In this document: positions 50,472 to 58,026 of the stretch, one piece after another
Numbering within the stretch: the first letter of the stretch is position 1
Layout of the letters: every line of letters begins with the position of its first letter
Source of the DNA: Fibrobacter sp. UBA4297
GTDB lineage: Bacteria > Fibrobacterota > Fibrobacteria > Fibrobacterales > Fibrobacteraceae
DNA length: 64,000 nucleotides
Assembly: GCF_002394865.1 (NCBI RefSeq)
Contig: NZ_DGUZ01000023.1
Span: 39,522-103,521 of the forward strand
Direction of reading: 5' to 3'
Translations under genes and position numbers: made by a program
The notes under the pieces: model-generated
The model's input: only the letters and a program-made list of their open reading frames with translations
Told to the model about the DNA's origin: nothing
Databases searched by the model: none

Positions 50472-50493
50472 ATTCCTATAATATACATAGGAT
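50472..50493. promoter_or_regulatory. Operator-like palindrome upstream of the LysR gene
   Basis: TCCTAT, 7 nt, ATAGGA (arms 50474-50479 and 50487-50492). The same core with the same 7-nt centre lies in the metY operator. It may be an autoregulatory LysR site. A TATATT at 50511-50516 is the likely -10 of the gene. Confidence 0.45.
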
Positions 50494-50550
50494 TAGAACG
50501 CAAAATTTCCTATATTTACCATGCAATCAAAAAAAGGATATAAACAGACC

Positions 50551-51495
50551 ATGACTTTACAACAATTACGTTACGCCATCGGGATTGCGAAAGTCGGCTC
50601 TTTCAACAAGGCCGCCGAATCGTTGTTCATATCCCAGCCCTCTCTCACAACCGCCATTCACGATCTTGAAGACGAGATTGGGATTACCATTTTTAACCGC
50701 ACGAGCCGCGGCGTCACGCTCACCCCCGAAGGCGAAGAATTCATCGCCCGTGCAAACGAACTCTACAATCACTACGAATCTGTCATTGAGCGTTATAGCA
50801 AGGAAGAGCAGAAGAAAAAGCGTTTCGCTGTTTCAACGCAGCACTACTCCTTCGCTGTCAAGTCCTTCGTGAACATGGCAAAAAAATTCAACATCGATGA
50901 TTATGAATTTGCCATCCGCGAAACAAAGACAAAAGAAGTCATCGACGACGTGACAAGTCTCCGCAGTGAAATCGGCATCATCTATTTGAGCGATTTTAAC
51001 CGCAAGTACATCACGTATTTGCTCAAGGAACACGATCTCGTCTTCCAGAAGCTGATTGAATGCAAGGCCTACGCCTACATGTGGAAAAATAATCCTCTTG
51101 CAAACAAGCCCTACGTAAATCTCGAAGACCTTTCGGATTATCCGTGCCTTTCTTTTGAACAGGGTGAAAGCGGCAACTATTACTTCGCCGAAGAAATCTT
51201 GAGTACAAACGAATACCACAAGACAATTAAGGCAAACGACCGCGCAACAATGCTCAACTTGATGGTGGGCCTCAACGGCTACACGCTTTGCTCTGGCATC
51301 ATTAGCGAAGAAATCAACGGTTCCGATTACGTCGCTGTACCGTTCAAAGACGCGAAAGGCGAAGACGACCGTTCCATGGAAATTGGCTACATCACCAAAA
51401 AGAACTTCATGCTCAGCACCATCTGCCGCATTTACATCCGCGAGATGGAAGAATACCTCAAGACATACACCGCCGAACACAATTCAAACGCTTAA
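50551..51495 (+). CDS. LysR-family transcriptional regulator
   Basis: 314 residues from MTLQQLRYAIGIAKVGSFNKAAESL; an ATG at 50521 gives 10 more residues but lies only 4 nt after a TATATT box. The N-terminal winged helix (residues 1-60, SFNKAAESLFISQPSLTTAIHDLEDEIG) and a substrate-binding domain (about 90-300) are standard. Its position inside the sulfur gene island and a shared palindrome with the metY promoter suggest it controls cysteine or methionine genes, with an effector such as O-acetylserine or homocysteine; this is inference. Confidence 0.88.
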   Translation: MTLQQLRYAIGIAKVGSFNKAAESLFISQPSLTTAIHDLEDEIGITIFNRTSRGVTLTPEGEEFIARANELYNHYESVIERYSKEEQKKKRFAVSTQHYSFAVKSFVNMAKKFNIDDYEFAIRETKTKEVIDDVTSLRSEIGIIYLSDFNRKYITYLLKEHDLVFQKLIECKAYAYMWKNNPLANKPYVNLEDLSDYPCLSFEQGESGNYYFAEEILSTNEYHKTIKANDRATMLNLMVGLNGYTLCSGIISEEINGSDYVAVPFKDAKGEDDRSMEIGYITKKNFMLSTICRIYIREMEEYLKTYTAEHNSNA

Positions 51496-51588
51496 GCAAA
51501 GCGTACAAACTCATTGCATCACGCCCATCATCGATGGGCGTTTTTTTTGTTATAGCAAAAAACAATAAAACACGCTAAAAATAAAGTA

Positions 51589-51618
51589 TTGGACAAACTC
51601 ATATTTGCCTTCTATATT
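51589..51618 (+). promoter_or_regulatory. Promoter of the DUF4418/ABC operon
   Basis: TTGGAC, 18 nt, TATATT, in CGCTAAAAATAAAGTATTGGACAAA. About 40 positions around it match the promoter at 47957-47986. Confidence 0.6.
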
Positions 51619-51659
51619 TGGCTTCGAACAAAAACAAAAAAGTCAACTAGGAGGTCATT

Positions 51660-52088
51660 ATGAAAAAAGGTATTTTATTCGGCGCAACAGCAATTGCATT
51701 TGGCGTACTCGTTTCGCTACTTTCATTTGTTCTGCTTCCATTTTGCTCGGGTCATGGAGACATGATCATGCGCTGCCAAAAGACCTCTAGTGTTGACGGA
51801 TTTATCGGTATCGCCATCGCCATTTTTGGCATTGTCTATATCGCTATTCCCAAAGCACAAAAGGTTTTGTCGCTGGCAGTAGTTGCAGGCGGCGTTTTCA
51901 CAGCCCTTGTGCCCACCGTGATTGTAGGCGTTTGCGCAGCACCCCACATGCACTGTCATTCCGTTTCTTCCCCGGTTTTGCAAATCACAGGAATCGTCAT
52001 TGCGCTCGTTGGAATTGCCAACAGCATTTACTTATTGAATCGCAGTATAACGCGACAGGAGACCTTAAATGAATCAAATCATACTTAG
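51660..52088 (+). CDS. DUF4418-family membrane protein
   Basis: 142 residues with four membrane segments (about 5-27, 45-63, 70-90, 103-125). Extracytoplasmic Cys/His/Met residues occur in GHGDMIMRCQKT and CAAPHMHCHS, which could bind a metal. It matches DUF4418, a family often found next to FtsX-like ABC permeases. The start has AGGAGG 6 nt upstream. It overlaps the next gene by 20 nt, so it is the first gene of an ABC operon. No function is established. Confidence 0.78.
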   Translation: MKKGILFGATAIAFGVLVSLLSFVLLPFCSGHGDMIMRCQKTSSVDGFIGIAIAIFGIVYIAIPKAQKVLSLAVVAGGVFTALVPTVIVGVCAAPHMHCHSVSSPVLQITGIVIALVGIANSIYLLNRSITRQETLNESNHT

Positions 52089-53259
52089 AATTATTTATAC
52101 AAACTTTTGGCGTCACCCGTTCCGAAGCATTGGGCTTGTCATTTTAACCGCAGTCGCTTCGGCAACACTTTTATCAAGCGCTCTTTTTTCAGAAAGCCTT
52201 GACGCAGGCCTAGAGCAACTTTCATCACGCATGGGCGCAGACTTGCTCATCGTCCCGCAGGGCAGCGAAGCAAAAGATCAGCCCGTTTTATTGCAAGGCG
52301 AATTAAGCCATCGCACGCTTCCTCGAGAAATTCTCGAATTTACACGAAAAGTTCCAGGAATCAAAATTGCCACATCGCAATTTTATTTTTCCACGCTCGG
52401 GTCAAGCTGCTGTGACAAGAAAGTCAACATTATCGGTTTCGATTCCAAGACCGATTTTACCATCAAGCCGTGGATTCGTAAGACCTACAAGAAAGACTTT
52501 CCCATTGGTTCTGTAATCGCGGGTAGCGACATTCAAGTCGATGAATCCGGAAAAATCAAGTTCTTCGATCAGGAATTTACCGTCGTCGCACACCTAGAGC
52601 GCATGGGCAACAAGCTTGACCAGGCAATTTTTGCGGATGTCGGGACTATCGAAATATTGCAAAAGGCAGCAAAAGCAAAAGGGGTCAATTTCATCTCCGA
52701 AGGTGAACCTTCCGCCATTCTCGCAAATCTCGAAAAAGGCGGAGACTTCGAAAAAATCTCGCAGACGCTTCATCAAAATTTCGAAGGCATTCACGTGATT
52801 CCGCGCAGGAACTTGTTCGATAGCGTTATCGCCACGGCAGGTTCCTTCAAGCTCATCGTCTGGGTGATAGCCGCATTCTTCTTGATTGTCGCCATCGCCG
52901 CCGTTTCAATAGCATTCTCGATTTCAGCAAACGAGCGCAAGCGCGAATTTGCAACACTCCGCGTCATCGGCTTTACGCAAAAGAGATTGGAACACATCGT
53001 TCTTGGCGAATCATTGCTCGCAACCATCATCGGCACTGTCGTAGGCGCGTTTATCAGCGTATTTGCAACGCTCTCGTTCCGCGTGTTCATTATCGACAGT
53101 TTATCCGTACCGTTCTTGCTTCCGAGCGCACTAACCATTTTTGCGATTATCATCGTTGCAATATTCATTCCCACAATCACAGGCACAGGAGCCGCCTATC
53201 GAATAGCTAAACAAGTTGGCCGTCTAGATGTTTACTCGGCTTTAAAGGAGGAAACTTAA
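52069..53259 (+). CDS. FtsX/MacB-type ABC transporter permease
   Basis: 396 residues: an N-terminal membrane segment (about 18-40), a long extracytoplasmic MacB-like domain (about 45-255) with a SSCCDKKVNI Cys pair, and three C-terminal segments (about 265-390). It overlaps DUF4418 by 20 nt, and its TAA overlaps the ATPase ATG by 1 nt (TAATG). Such permeases do mechanotransmission rather than classic import, exporting or extracting envelope molecules. The substrate is unknown. Confidence 0.85.
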   Translation: MNQIILRIIYTNFWRHPFRSIGLVILTAVASATLLSSALFSESLDAGLEQLSSRMGADLLIVPQGSEAKDQPVLLQGELSHRTLPREILEFTRKVPGIKIATSQFYFSTLGSSCCDKKVNIIGFDSKTDFTIKPWIRKTYKKDFPIGSVIAGSDIQVDESGKIKFFDQEFTVVAHLERMGNKLDQAIFADVGTIEILQKAAKAKGVNFISEGEPSAILANLEKGGDFEKISQTLHQNFEGIHVIPRRNLFDSVIATAGSFKLIVWVIAAFFLIVAIAAVSIAFSISANERKREFATLRVIGFTQKRLEHIVLGESLLATIIGTVVGAFISVFATLSFRVFIIDSLSVPFLLPSALTIFAIIIVAIFIPTITGTGAAYRIAKQVGRLDVYSALKEET

Positions 53260-53942
53260 TGATACTCAATGGTAACAACATTACAAAAGAATATACCCGA
53301 CGCGGTGAAAAGTTCCCAGCCGTCAACAACGCCGATTTCTTCGCTTGGTCAGGCGATTACACGGTCATCTTCGGAGAATCCGGAAGCGGCAAGAGCACGC
53401 TTTTGAACGCACTCGCAGGCATCAGCGCTCCAACTTCTGGCAGCATCGCCATTGACGGGCAACCGCTTTACACCTTGAACGACGAAGAACGTTCAAGGTT
53501 GCGCAATGAGCGCATCGGCTACATCCCGCAAAACGCCGCCTGTTTGCCCGCATTCACCGTGACCGAAAACATTGAACTTGCAGCAAGCCTTTACAAGCAC
53601 CGCATTGACAAAGAGCAAATCCAGAGTCTCCTCAAAAAACTCGGCATCGCCCATTTGGCAAACGAATACCCCGCTAACTTATCCGGTGGAGAATTGCGCC
53701 GCGTTGCCATCGCACGTGCGCTTGTCAACAATCCCGATTTGATTATCGCCGACGAACCGACAAGCAATCTCGACGAAGACAACAGCCGCAAGGTTTTCAG
53801 CCTTTTCGGAAGGCTTGCAAAATCAGGCGCAGCCGTCATTGTCGCCACACACGACCGATCGGCATTTGGCTACAACAATCGCACGTACCACATGAAATCG
53901 GGTACGCTCATCCCTGACATTGGAGAATACGGCAATCTCTAA
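53259..53942 (+). CDS. ABC transporter ATPase (LolD/MacB type)
   Basis: 227 residues. Walker A GESGSGKST, signature LSGGELRRVAIARAL, Walker B LIIADEPTSNLD and H-loop VATHDRS. The sequence resembles LolD/MacB-type ATPases that pair with FtsX-like permeases. It starts with a 1-nt overlap to the permease stop. A palindromic repeat separates it from the symporter gene. Confidence 0.9.
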   Translation: MILNGNNITKEYTRRGEKFPAVNNADFFAWSGDYTVIFGESGSGKSTLLNALAGISAPTSGSIAIDGQPLYTLNDEERSRLRNERIGYIPQNAACLPAFTVTENIELAASLYKHRIDKEQIQSLLKKLGIAHLANEYPANLSGGELRRVAIARALVNNPDLIIADEPTSNLDEDNSRKVFSLFGRLAKSGAAVIVATHDRSAFGYNNRTYHMKSGTLIPDIGEYGNL

Positions 53943-53970
53943 AATTTCTAATTTTACAACGTCGTAAACC

Positions 53971-53999
53971 TGTCATGCCCGATTTAATCGGGCATCGCC
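53971..53999. repeat. Intergenic palindromic repeat (reverse orientation)
   Basis: TGTCATGCCCGATTTAATCGGGCATC, a member of the dispersed palindrome family read from the other side. Confidence 0.6.
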
Positions 54000-54012
54000 T
54001 TTTCATGTCGAT

Positions 54013-55431
54013 ATGAAACTATTACTCATTTACTTCTTTGTTCTCGGTTTCATCTGCATTCGAGACTTGTTTAAAGTCAAGAACTTTGATGATTACGTTG
54101 TTGCAGGTCGTAAGCAAAGCTCCCCGTTTGTATTCATGAGTCTCATGGCAACCGTCCTTGGGGCATCTGCAACAGTGGGCATTGCCGCACGTGCCGAGAG
54201 CATCGGTTTTGCCGCCTTTTGGTGGCTCGCCGTTGGAGCGATTGGGTTCTGGTTTCAAGCCGCATTTTTGAGCAAACCCGTTCACGATCTTGACGTGCGC
54301 ACGCTCCCCGAAATTGCAGAAAAGACAGTCGGCAAAACAGGTCGAAAGCTTGTCGCTTTAATCATCGCCGTTTCGTGGATTGGAATTATCGCCGCGCAAT
54401 TCGCAGCCGTCGCCGGGTTCATCGGGCTTGTGCTCGGTCACGATGCCGGTACGCAATCCGTATTGATTACCGCAGTGATCGTCATTGTCTATACGCTATT
54501 GGGCGGGCAACTTTCTGTTGTGCGCACCGACGCTTTGCAATTTGGAATTTTGACGCTCGGATTTTTCGCCGCCGCCGTTTATCTTTTCGGCGGATTCTCG
54601 GGCGCTGAAAACGCATCGCTCCAAACTGCGCAAGAAATCGCAAACGGGTCAGTCGCACTCGCAAATGGAACTGTCGCGCATCCCGCGGGTCTCGTAACTT
54701 TTGGCAACTTCAATCTTTTGAATGAAAAGTTCGGCATCAGCGATTTAGCCATTATGCTGTTCACTATCGGCGGAGCATACTTTCTCGGCCCCGATGTCAT
54801 TTCCAGAAACCTCGTTGCAAAAGATGCAACATCAGCACGCAAGGCCGTTATCGCCGGCAGCTTTGCCATCCTCGCCTTTAGCGTGATTATCGTTTTACTC
54901 GGTATGTGGGCCGCCACTTACGCCCCCGCCACAGCAGGCTCCGCCACGAATCCGTTGTTCCGCCTCGCCTCCGGCGTGCTCCCGCTCCCGCTTGCCGCCC
55001 TCCTTTCCGTCGGGCTTTTGTCCGCACTTCTTTCGTCGGCAGACACATGCCTTATCAATTCCGCCGCCATTTTCGGGAGCGACATTCTGAACACGCACCG
55101 CATTTCTGTTGTGCGCATTTCAGTCGTTGTCATCGGCATTATCGCCACCTATCTTGCGCTCCAAGGCAAAGACATCATCGGGCTTTTGACAATGGCCTAC
55201 TCCGTTTACACGCCAGGCATCGTTGCCCCGCTCGCGGTCGCCATCATCGCGCACAAAAAATTCAAAGTCAAGAAAACGCTCTGGTACACAGGCGTGATTA
55301 TCGGCGGGCTCTTCGGGCTCATTCCGGCAATCCTCGCATCCACGGCAAAAATCCAAAGTCCCGCTTATTTGCCGCTTGTCGGGATTGCCATATCGCTTGT
55401 GTTCGCACTTACGAGCTTGAGAAAGAAATAA
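54013..55431 (+). CDS. Sodium:solute symporter (SSS family)
   Basis: 472 residues with about 13 membrane segments. Family features are YVVAGRKQSSPFVFMSLMATVLGASATVG near the start and FLGPDVISRNLVAKDATSARKAV. It imports an unknown solute with Na+. It has the same orientation as the ABC operon 70 nt upstream, but a repeat lies between, so cotranscription is uncertain. Confidence 0.88.
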   Translation: MKLLLIYFFVLGFICIRDLFKVKNFDDYVVAGRKQSSPFVFMSLMATVLGASATVGIAARAESIGFAAFWWLAVGAIGFWFQAAFLSKPVHDLDVRTLPEIAEKTVGKTGRKLVALIIAVSWIGIIAAQFAAVAGFIGLVLGHDAGTQSVLITAVIVIVYTLLGGQLSVVRTDALQFGILTLGFFAAAVYLFGGFSGAENASLQTAQEIANGSVALANGTVAHPAGLVTFGNFNLLNEKFGISDLAIMLFTIGGAYFLGPDVISRNLVAKDATSARKAVIAGSFAILAFSVIIVLLGMWAATYAPATAGSATNPLFRLASGVLPLPLAALLSVGLLSALLSSADTCLINSAAIFGSDILNTHRISVVRISVVVIGIIATYLALQGKDIIGLLTMAYSVYTPGIVAPLAVAIIAHKKFKVKKTLWYTGVIIGGLFGLIPAILASTAKIQSPAYLPLVGIAISLVFALTSLRKK

Positions 55432-55435
55432 CAGA

Positions 55436-55468
55436 AAAAGTCGCGAGGCATCCCCGCGACTTTTTTCA
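55436..55468 (+). terminator. Terminator after the symporter
   Basis: AAAAGTCGCG, loop, CGCGACTTTTTTC; the A-rich left side lets it work on both strands and serve glnN as well. Confidence 0.8.
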
Positions 55469-55475
55469 ATTTCAT

Positions 55476-55528
55476 TCAAACCATTAGCCAACAACCATTG
55501 ACCAAGGACTATTGACTACTGACTAATA
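55476..55528 (-). repeat. Heptamer-periodic TAG array
   Basis: Minus strand units TAGTCAG, TAGTCAA, TAGTCCT, TGGTCAA, TGGTTGT, TGGCTAA step by exactly 7 nt. The glnN TAG stop (55523-55525) is the first unit. Confidence 0.65.
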
Positions 55529-57640
55529 AATAAACAGCATTTCCCTATACTTCGGCAGCGGCCAAAGTTCGTTCGGCACAATCTTTTCGAGGCCATCCAC
55601 TTCCTTGCGGAGAGCGGCAATCGCATCGACAATGCCTTCGTGGAGTCCACCGAGCGCCTTTTCCATCACGTCAATCGCAGCGAGCAAGCGGTTCATGCCT
55701 TCGCCGAGCGATTTGGCGTAGCCGTCAAGACTCGGAAAGCCCTGGTTAAGGGCCATTTCGTTTGTCTTGAGCGCCTTGGAGTAAGCCTCAACAACAGCAG
55801 GCAAAATGATGTTCTTCGCCATATCGCGGGCGATTTCACCTTCAATGTGGATGCGCTTGTGGTAATCTTCCACATTCACTTCGTAACGGGAAACCATTTC
55901 GGCACGGTTCATCACTCCATACTTTTCGAAGAGCGCAATGTTTTCGTCCTTCGTCAAAGCCTTGAGCGCTTCCATAGAAGTGCGGATGTTCGGGAGGCCA
56001 CGCTTTTCAGCTTCCTTCACCCATTCTTCAGTGTAGCCGTTGCCATTGTAAAGAATGCGCTTGTGTTCCTTCACGATCTTTTGCAAAATCTTTTGCAGGC
56101 CCGTGTGGAAGTTCTTGTCATCAAGCTTTTCGAGCTGCTCAGAGATCATGTCGAAAGCTTCAGCGACAATCGTATTCAGAACAACGTTCGGTTCAGAGCA
56201 GCTCTGGCTTGAGCCCGGTGCACGGAATTCAAACTTGTTGCCCGTAAATGCAAACGGCGAAGTTCTGTTGCGGTCCGTAGCGTCACGCGGGAGCGGCGGG
56301 AGCGTATCAGAGCCAAGTTTCATGGCACCCGCTTGCTTGCTAGACTTCGGCACGCCTTGTTCAAGCTGTTCAATCACGTCCATAAGCTGATCGCCAAGGT
56401 AAATGGAGATGATTGCCGGAGGAGCTTCGTGAGCGCCAAGACGGTGATCGTTACCAGCACCTGCGCAAGTCATGCGGAGCAAATCAGCATGCGTATCGAC
56501 AGCATACATGATGGCGCAAATGGCGGTGAGGAACACGGCGTTCTGATGCGGGTCCTTACCCGGATTGAGCAAATTGCCCTTACCGTAAGAAAGGCTCCAG
56601 TTGTTGTGCTTGCCAGAACCGTTCACGCCTGCAAACGGCTTTTCGTGCAACAAGCAAACGAGACCGTAGCGGTCAGCCACATTGCGGAGCGTTTCCATCA
56701 CAAGCATGTTGTGGTCGCAAGCAAGGTTCACTTCTTCAAAGAGCGGAGCAAGTTCGAACTGGGCCGGAGCCACTTCGTTGTGACGAGTCTTTGCCGGGAT
56801 ACCAAGCTTCCACAGTTCCTTTTCCACATCGTTCATAAAGTTCAAGATGCGGCTCGGGATGCTGCCAAAGTAATGGTCATTCATTTGTTGGTGCTTTGCA
56901 GGAGTAGCACCGAAAATCGTGCGACCGGCCTGATACAGGTCCGGGCGTTGCAGATAAAATCTCTTGTCGATGAGGAAGTATTCCTGTTCGGCGCCGAGCG
57001 TAACAGTCGTCTTCTTCGGACCGGCCTTGAAGCAAGTCATGAGGCGGCGAGTCGACTTGGAAAGCGCTTGCAAGCTGCGGAGGAGCGGCGTCTTCTTGTC
57101 GAGAGCTTCACCGGTGTAGCTGCAGAATGCAGTCGGGATGCAGAGCGTAGCACCATTGCCGTGACGCTTGATGAAAGCCGGAGAAGTCGGGTCCCAAGCG
57201 GTATAGCCGCGAGCCTCGAACGTGGATCGCAAACCACCACTCGGGAAGCTCGAAGCGTCCGGTTCGCCCACAATCAAATTCTTGCCGCTGAAAGCCATAA
57301 TGGCCTTGCCACCAGACGGTTCAATAAAACTGTCGTGCTTTTCGGCCGTCGAACCCGTCAAAGGCTGGAACCAATGCGTAAAGTGCGTTGCACCGCGATC
57401 CATTGCCCAGCGCTTCATAGCATGAGCGACATCACCAGCGATGCTCGGATCAAGAGCCACGCCCTCGTCAATCGTTGCGAGCAATTTTTCGCAAATATCC
57501 TTCGGGAGGTAGGTGCGCATGGCATCGGCATTGAAAACGTCTTCGCCATAGAAATCGACATTTGCTGGAGCGGCAGGCTTCACCGCAGTCACAGGAGCAG
57601 TTGCGATATCGTAGATGGCCTTATTACGACTATTGTTCAT
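55523..57640 (-). CDS. glnN: Glutamine synthetase type III
   Basis: 705 residues, as expected for GSIII rather than the ~450 of GSI. Landmarks are HFTHWFQPLTGSTAEKHDSF, PTAFCSYTGEALDKKTPL, LGAEQEYFLID and a GSGKHNNWSLSYG nucleotide region. It forms glutamine from glutamate and ammonia. It is divergent from a sigma-54 activator, a strong hint of nitrogen control, and a sigma-54-like promoter sequence lies upstream at 57824-57838. Large opposite-strand frames over it are codon-bias shadows. Confidence 0.95.
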   Translation of the reverse strand: MNNSRNKAIYDIATAPVTAVKPAAPANVDFYGEDVFNADAMRTYLPKDICEKLLATIDEGVALDPSIAGDVAHAMKRWAMDRGATHFTHWFQPLTGSTAEKHDSFIEPSGGKAIMAFSGKNLIVGEPDASSFPSGGLRSTFEARGYTAWDPTSPAFIKRHGNGATLCIPTAFCSYTGEALDKKTPLLRSLQALSKSTRRLMTCFKAGPKKTTVTLGAEQEYFLIDKRFYLQRPDLYQAGRTIFGATPAKHQQMNDHYFGSIPSRILNFMNDVEKELWKLGIPAKTRHNEVAPAQFELAPLFEEVNLACDHNMLVMETLRNVADRYGLVCLLHEKPFAGVNGSGKHNNWSLSYGKGNLLNPGKDPHQNAVFLTAICAIMYAVDTHADLLRMTCAGAGNDHRLGAHEAPPAIISIYLGDQLMDVIEQLEQGVPKSSKQAGAMKLGSDTLPPLPRDATDRNRTSPFAFTGNKFEFRAPGSSQSCSEPNVVLNTIVAEAFDMISEQLEKLDDKNFHTGLQKILQKIVKEHKRILYNGNGYTEEWVKEAEKRGLPNIRTSMEALKALTKDENIALFEKYGVMNRAEMVSRYEVNVEDYHKRIHIEGEIARDMAKNIILPAVVEAYSKALKTNEMALNQGFPSLDGYAKSLGEGMNRLLAAIDVMEKALGGLHEGIVDAIAALRKEVDGLEKIVPNELWPLPKYREMLFIY

Positions 57641-57688
57641 TTTTTACCCTATTCTATCAAAGTTTCTGTCCAGCCATCCCTTCTTCTT

Positions 57689-57762
57689 GTCATCCCCGAT
57701 TTATTCGGGGATCTCCATCTCGTTTTTTGAAAAGGAGGTGCCCGCTTTCGCGGGCATGACAA
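57689..57762. repeat. Two palindromic repeats in the glnN leader region
   Basis: Units 57689-57718 (GTCATCCCCGAT...ATCGGGGATCTCC type) and 57734-57762 (GGAGGTGCCCGC...GCGGGCATGACA), in opposite orientations. Confidence 0.6.
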
Positions 57763-57823
57763 AGCAAAACAATTAATCCAGAATAGCAGAACACTGACTT
57801 TTTGTTTTACGAACTATAAGTTA

Positions 57824-57838
57824 GCAATGCTTTTACCC
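57824..57838 (-). promoter_or_regulatory. Candidate sigma-54 promoter for glnN
   Basis: Minus strand GGGTAAAAGCATTGC matches the -24/-12 form (GG, 10 nt, GC; consensus TGGCAC-N5-TTGC) in all invariant bases. It lies about 185 nt before the glnN ATG, beside a gene for a sigma-54 activator. Confidence 0.4.
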
Positions 57839-57878
57839 CTTTGCACCGTACAAAATCGCCTATTTTCGTCTCGTTTCA

Positions 57879-57921
57879 TTACATTTTTGTAAAATTATAT
57901 CACTTTATTACATTTTTGTAA
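57879..57921. promoter_or_regulatory. Two TTACA-N4-TGTAA palindromes
   Basis: TTACATTTTTGTAA at 57879-57892 and again, identical, at 57908-57921, 29 bp apart, between glnN and its divergent neighbour. They look like paired operator or activator sites. Confidence 0.6.
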
Positions 57922-57970
57922 TACAGGATCGCAATTTATTACTATATTAAACACGTTCATCTCTCCTAGA

Positions 57971-58002
57971 GCTGCGTCGGGTTACAGCAGGCCCGGCGCA
58001 GC
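57971..58002 (+). other. Strong hairpin in the leader of the sigma-54 activator
   Basis: GCTGCGTCGGG and CCCGGCGCAGC pair over 11 bp (one G-T) around a 10-nt loop, 25 nt before the ATG. No U-run follows, so it is not a terminator; it may control translation or mRNA stability. Confidence 0.5.
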
Positions 58003-58026
58003 AACAGAGATTTTCCGAAATGCAAA

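Noticed and set aside
56333..57730. 465-codon plus-strand frame opposite glnN
   Set aside because: Antisense shadow of GSIII, which is complete and well conserved.
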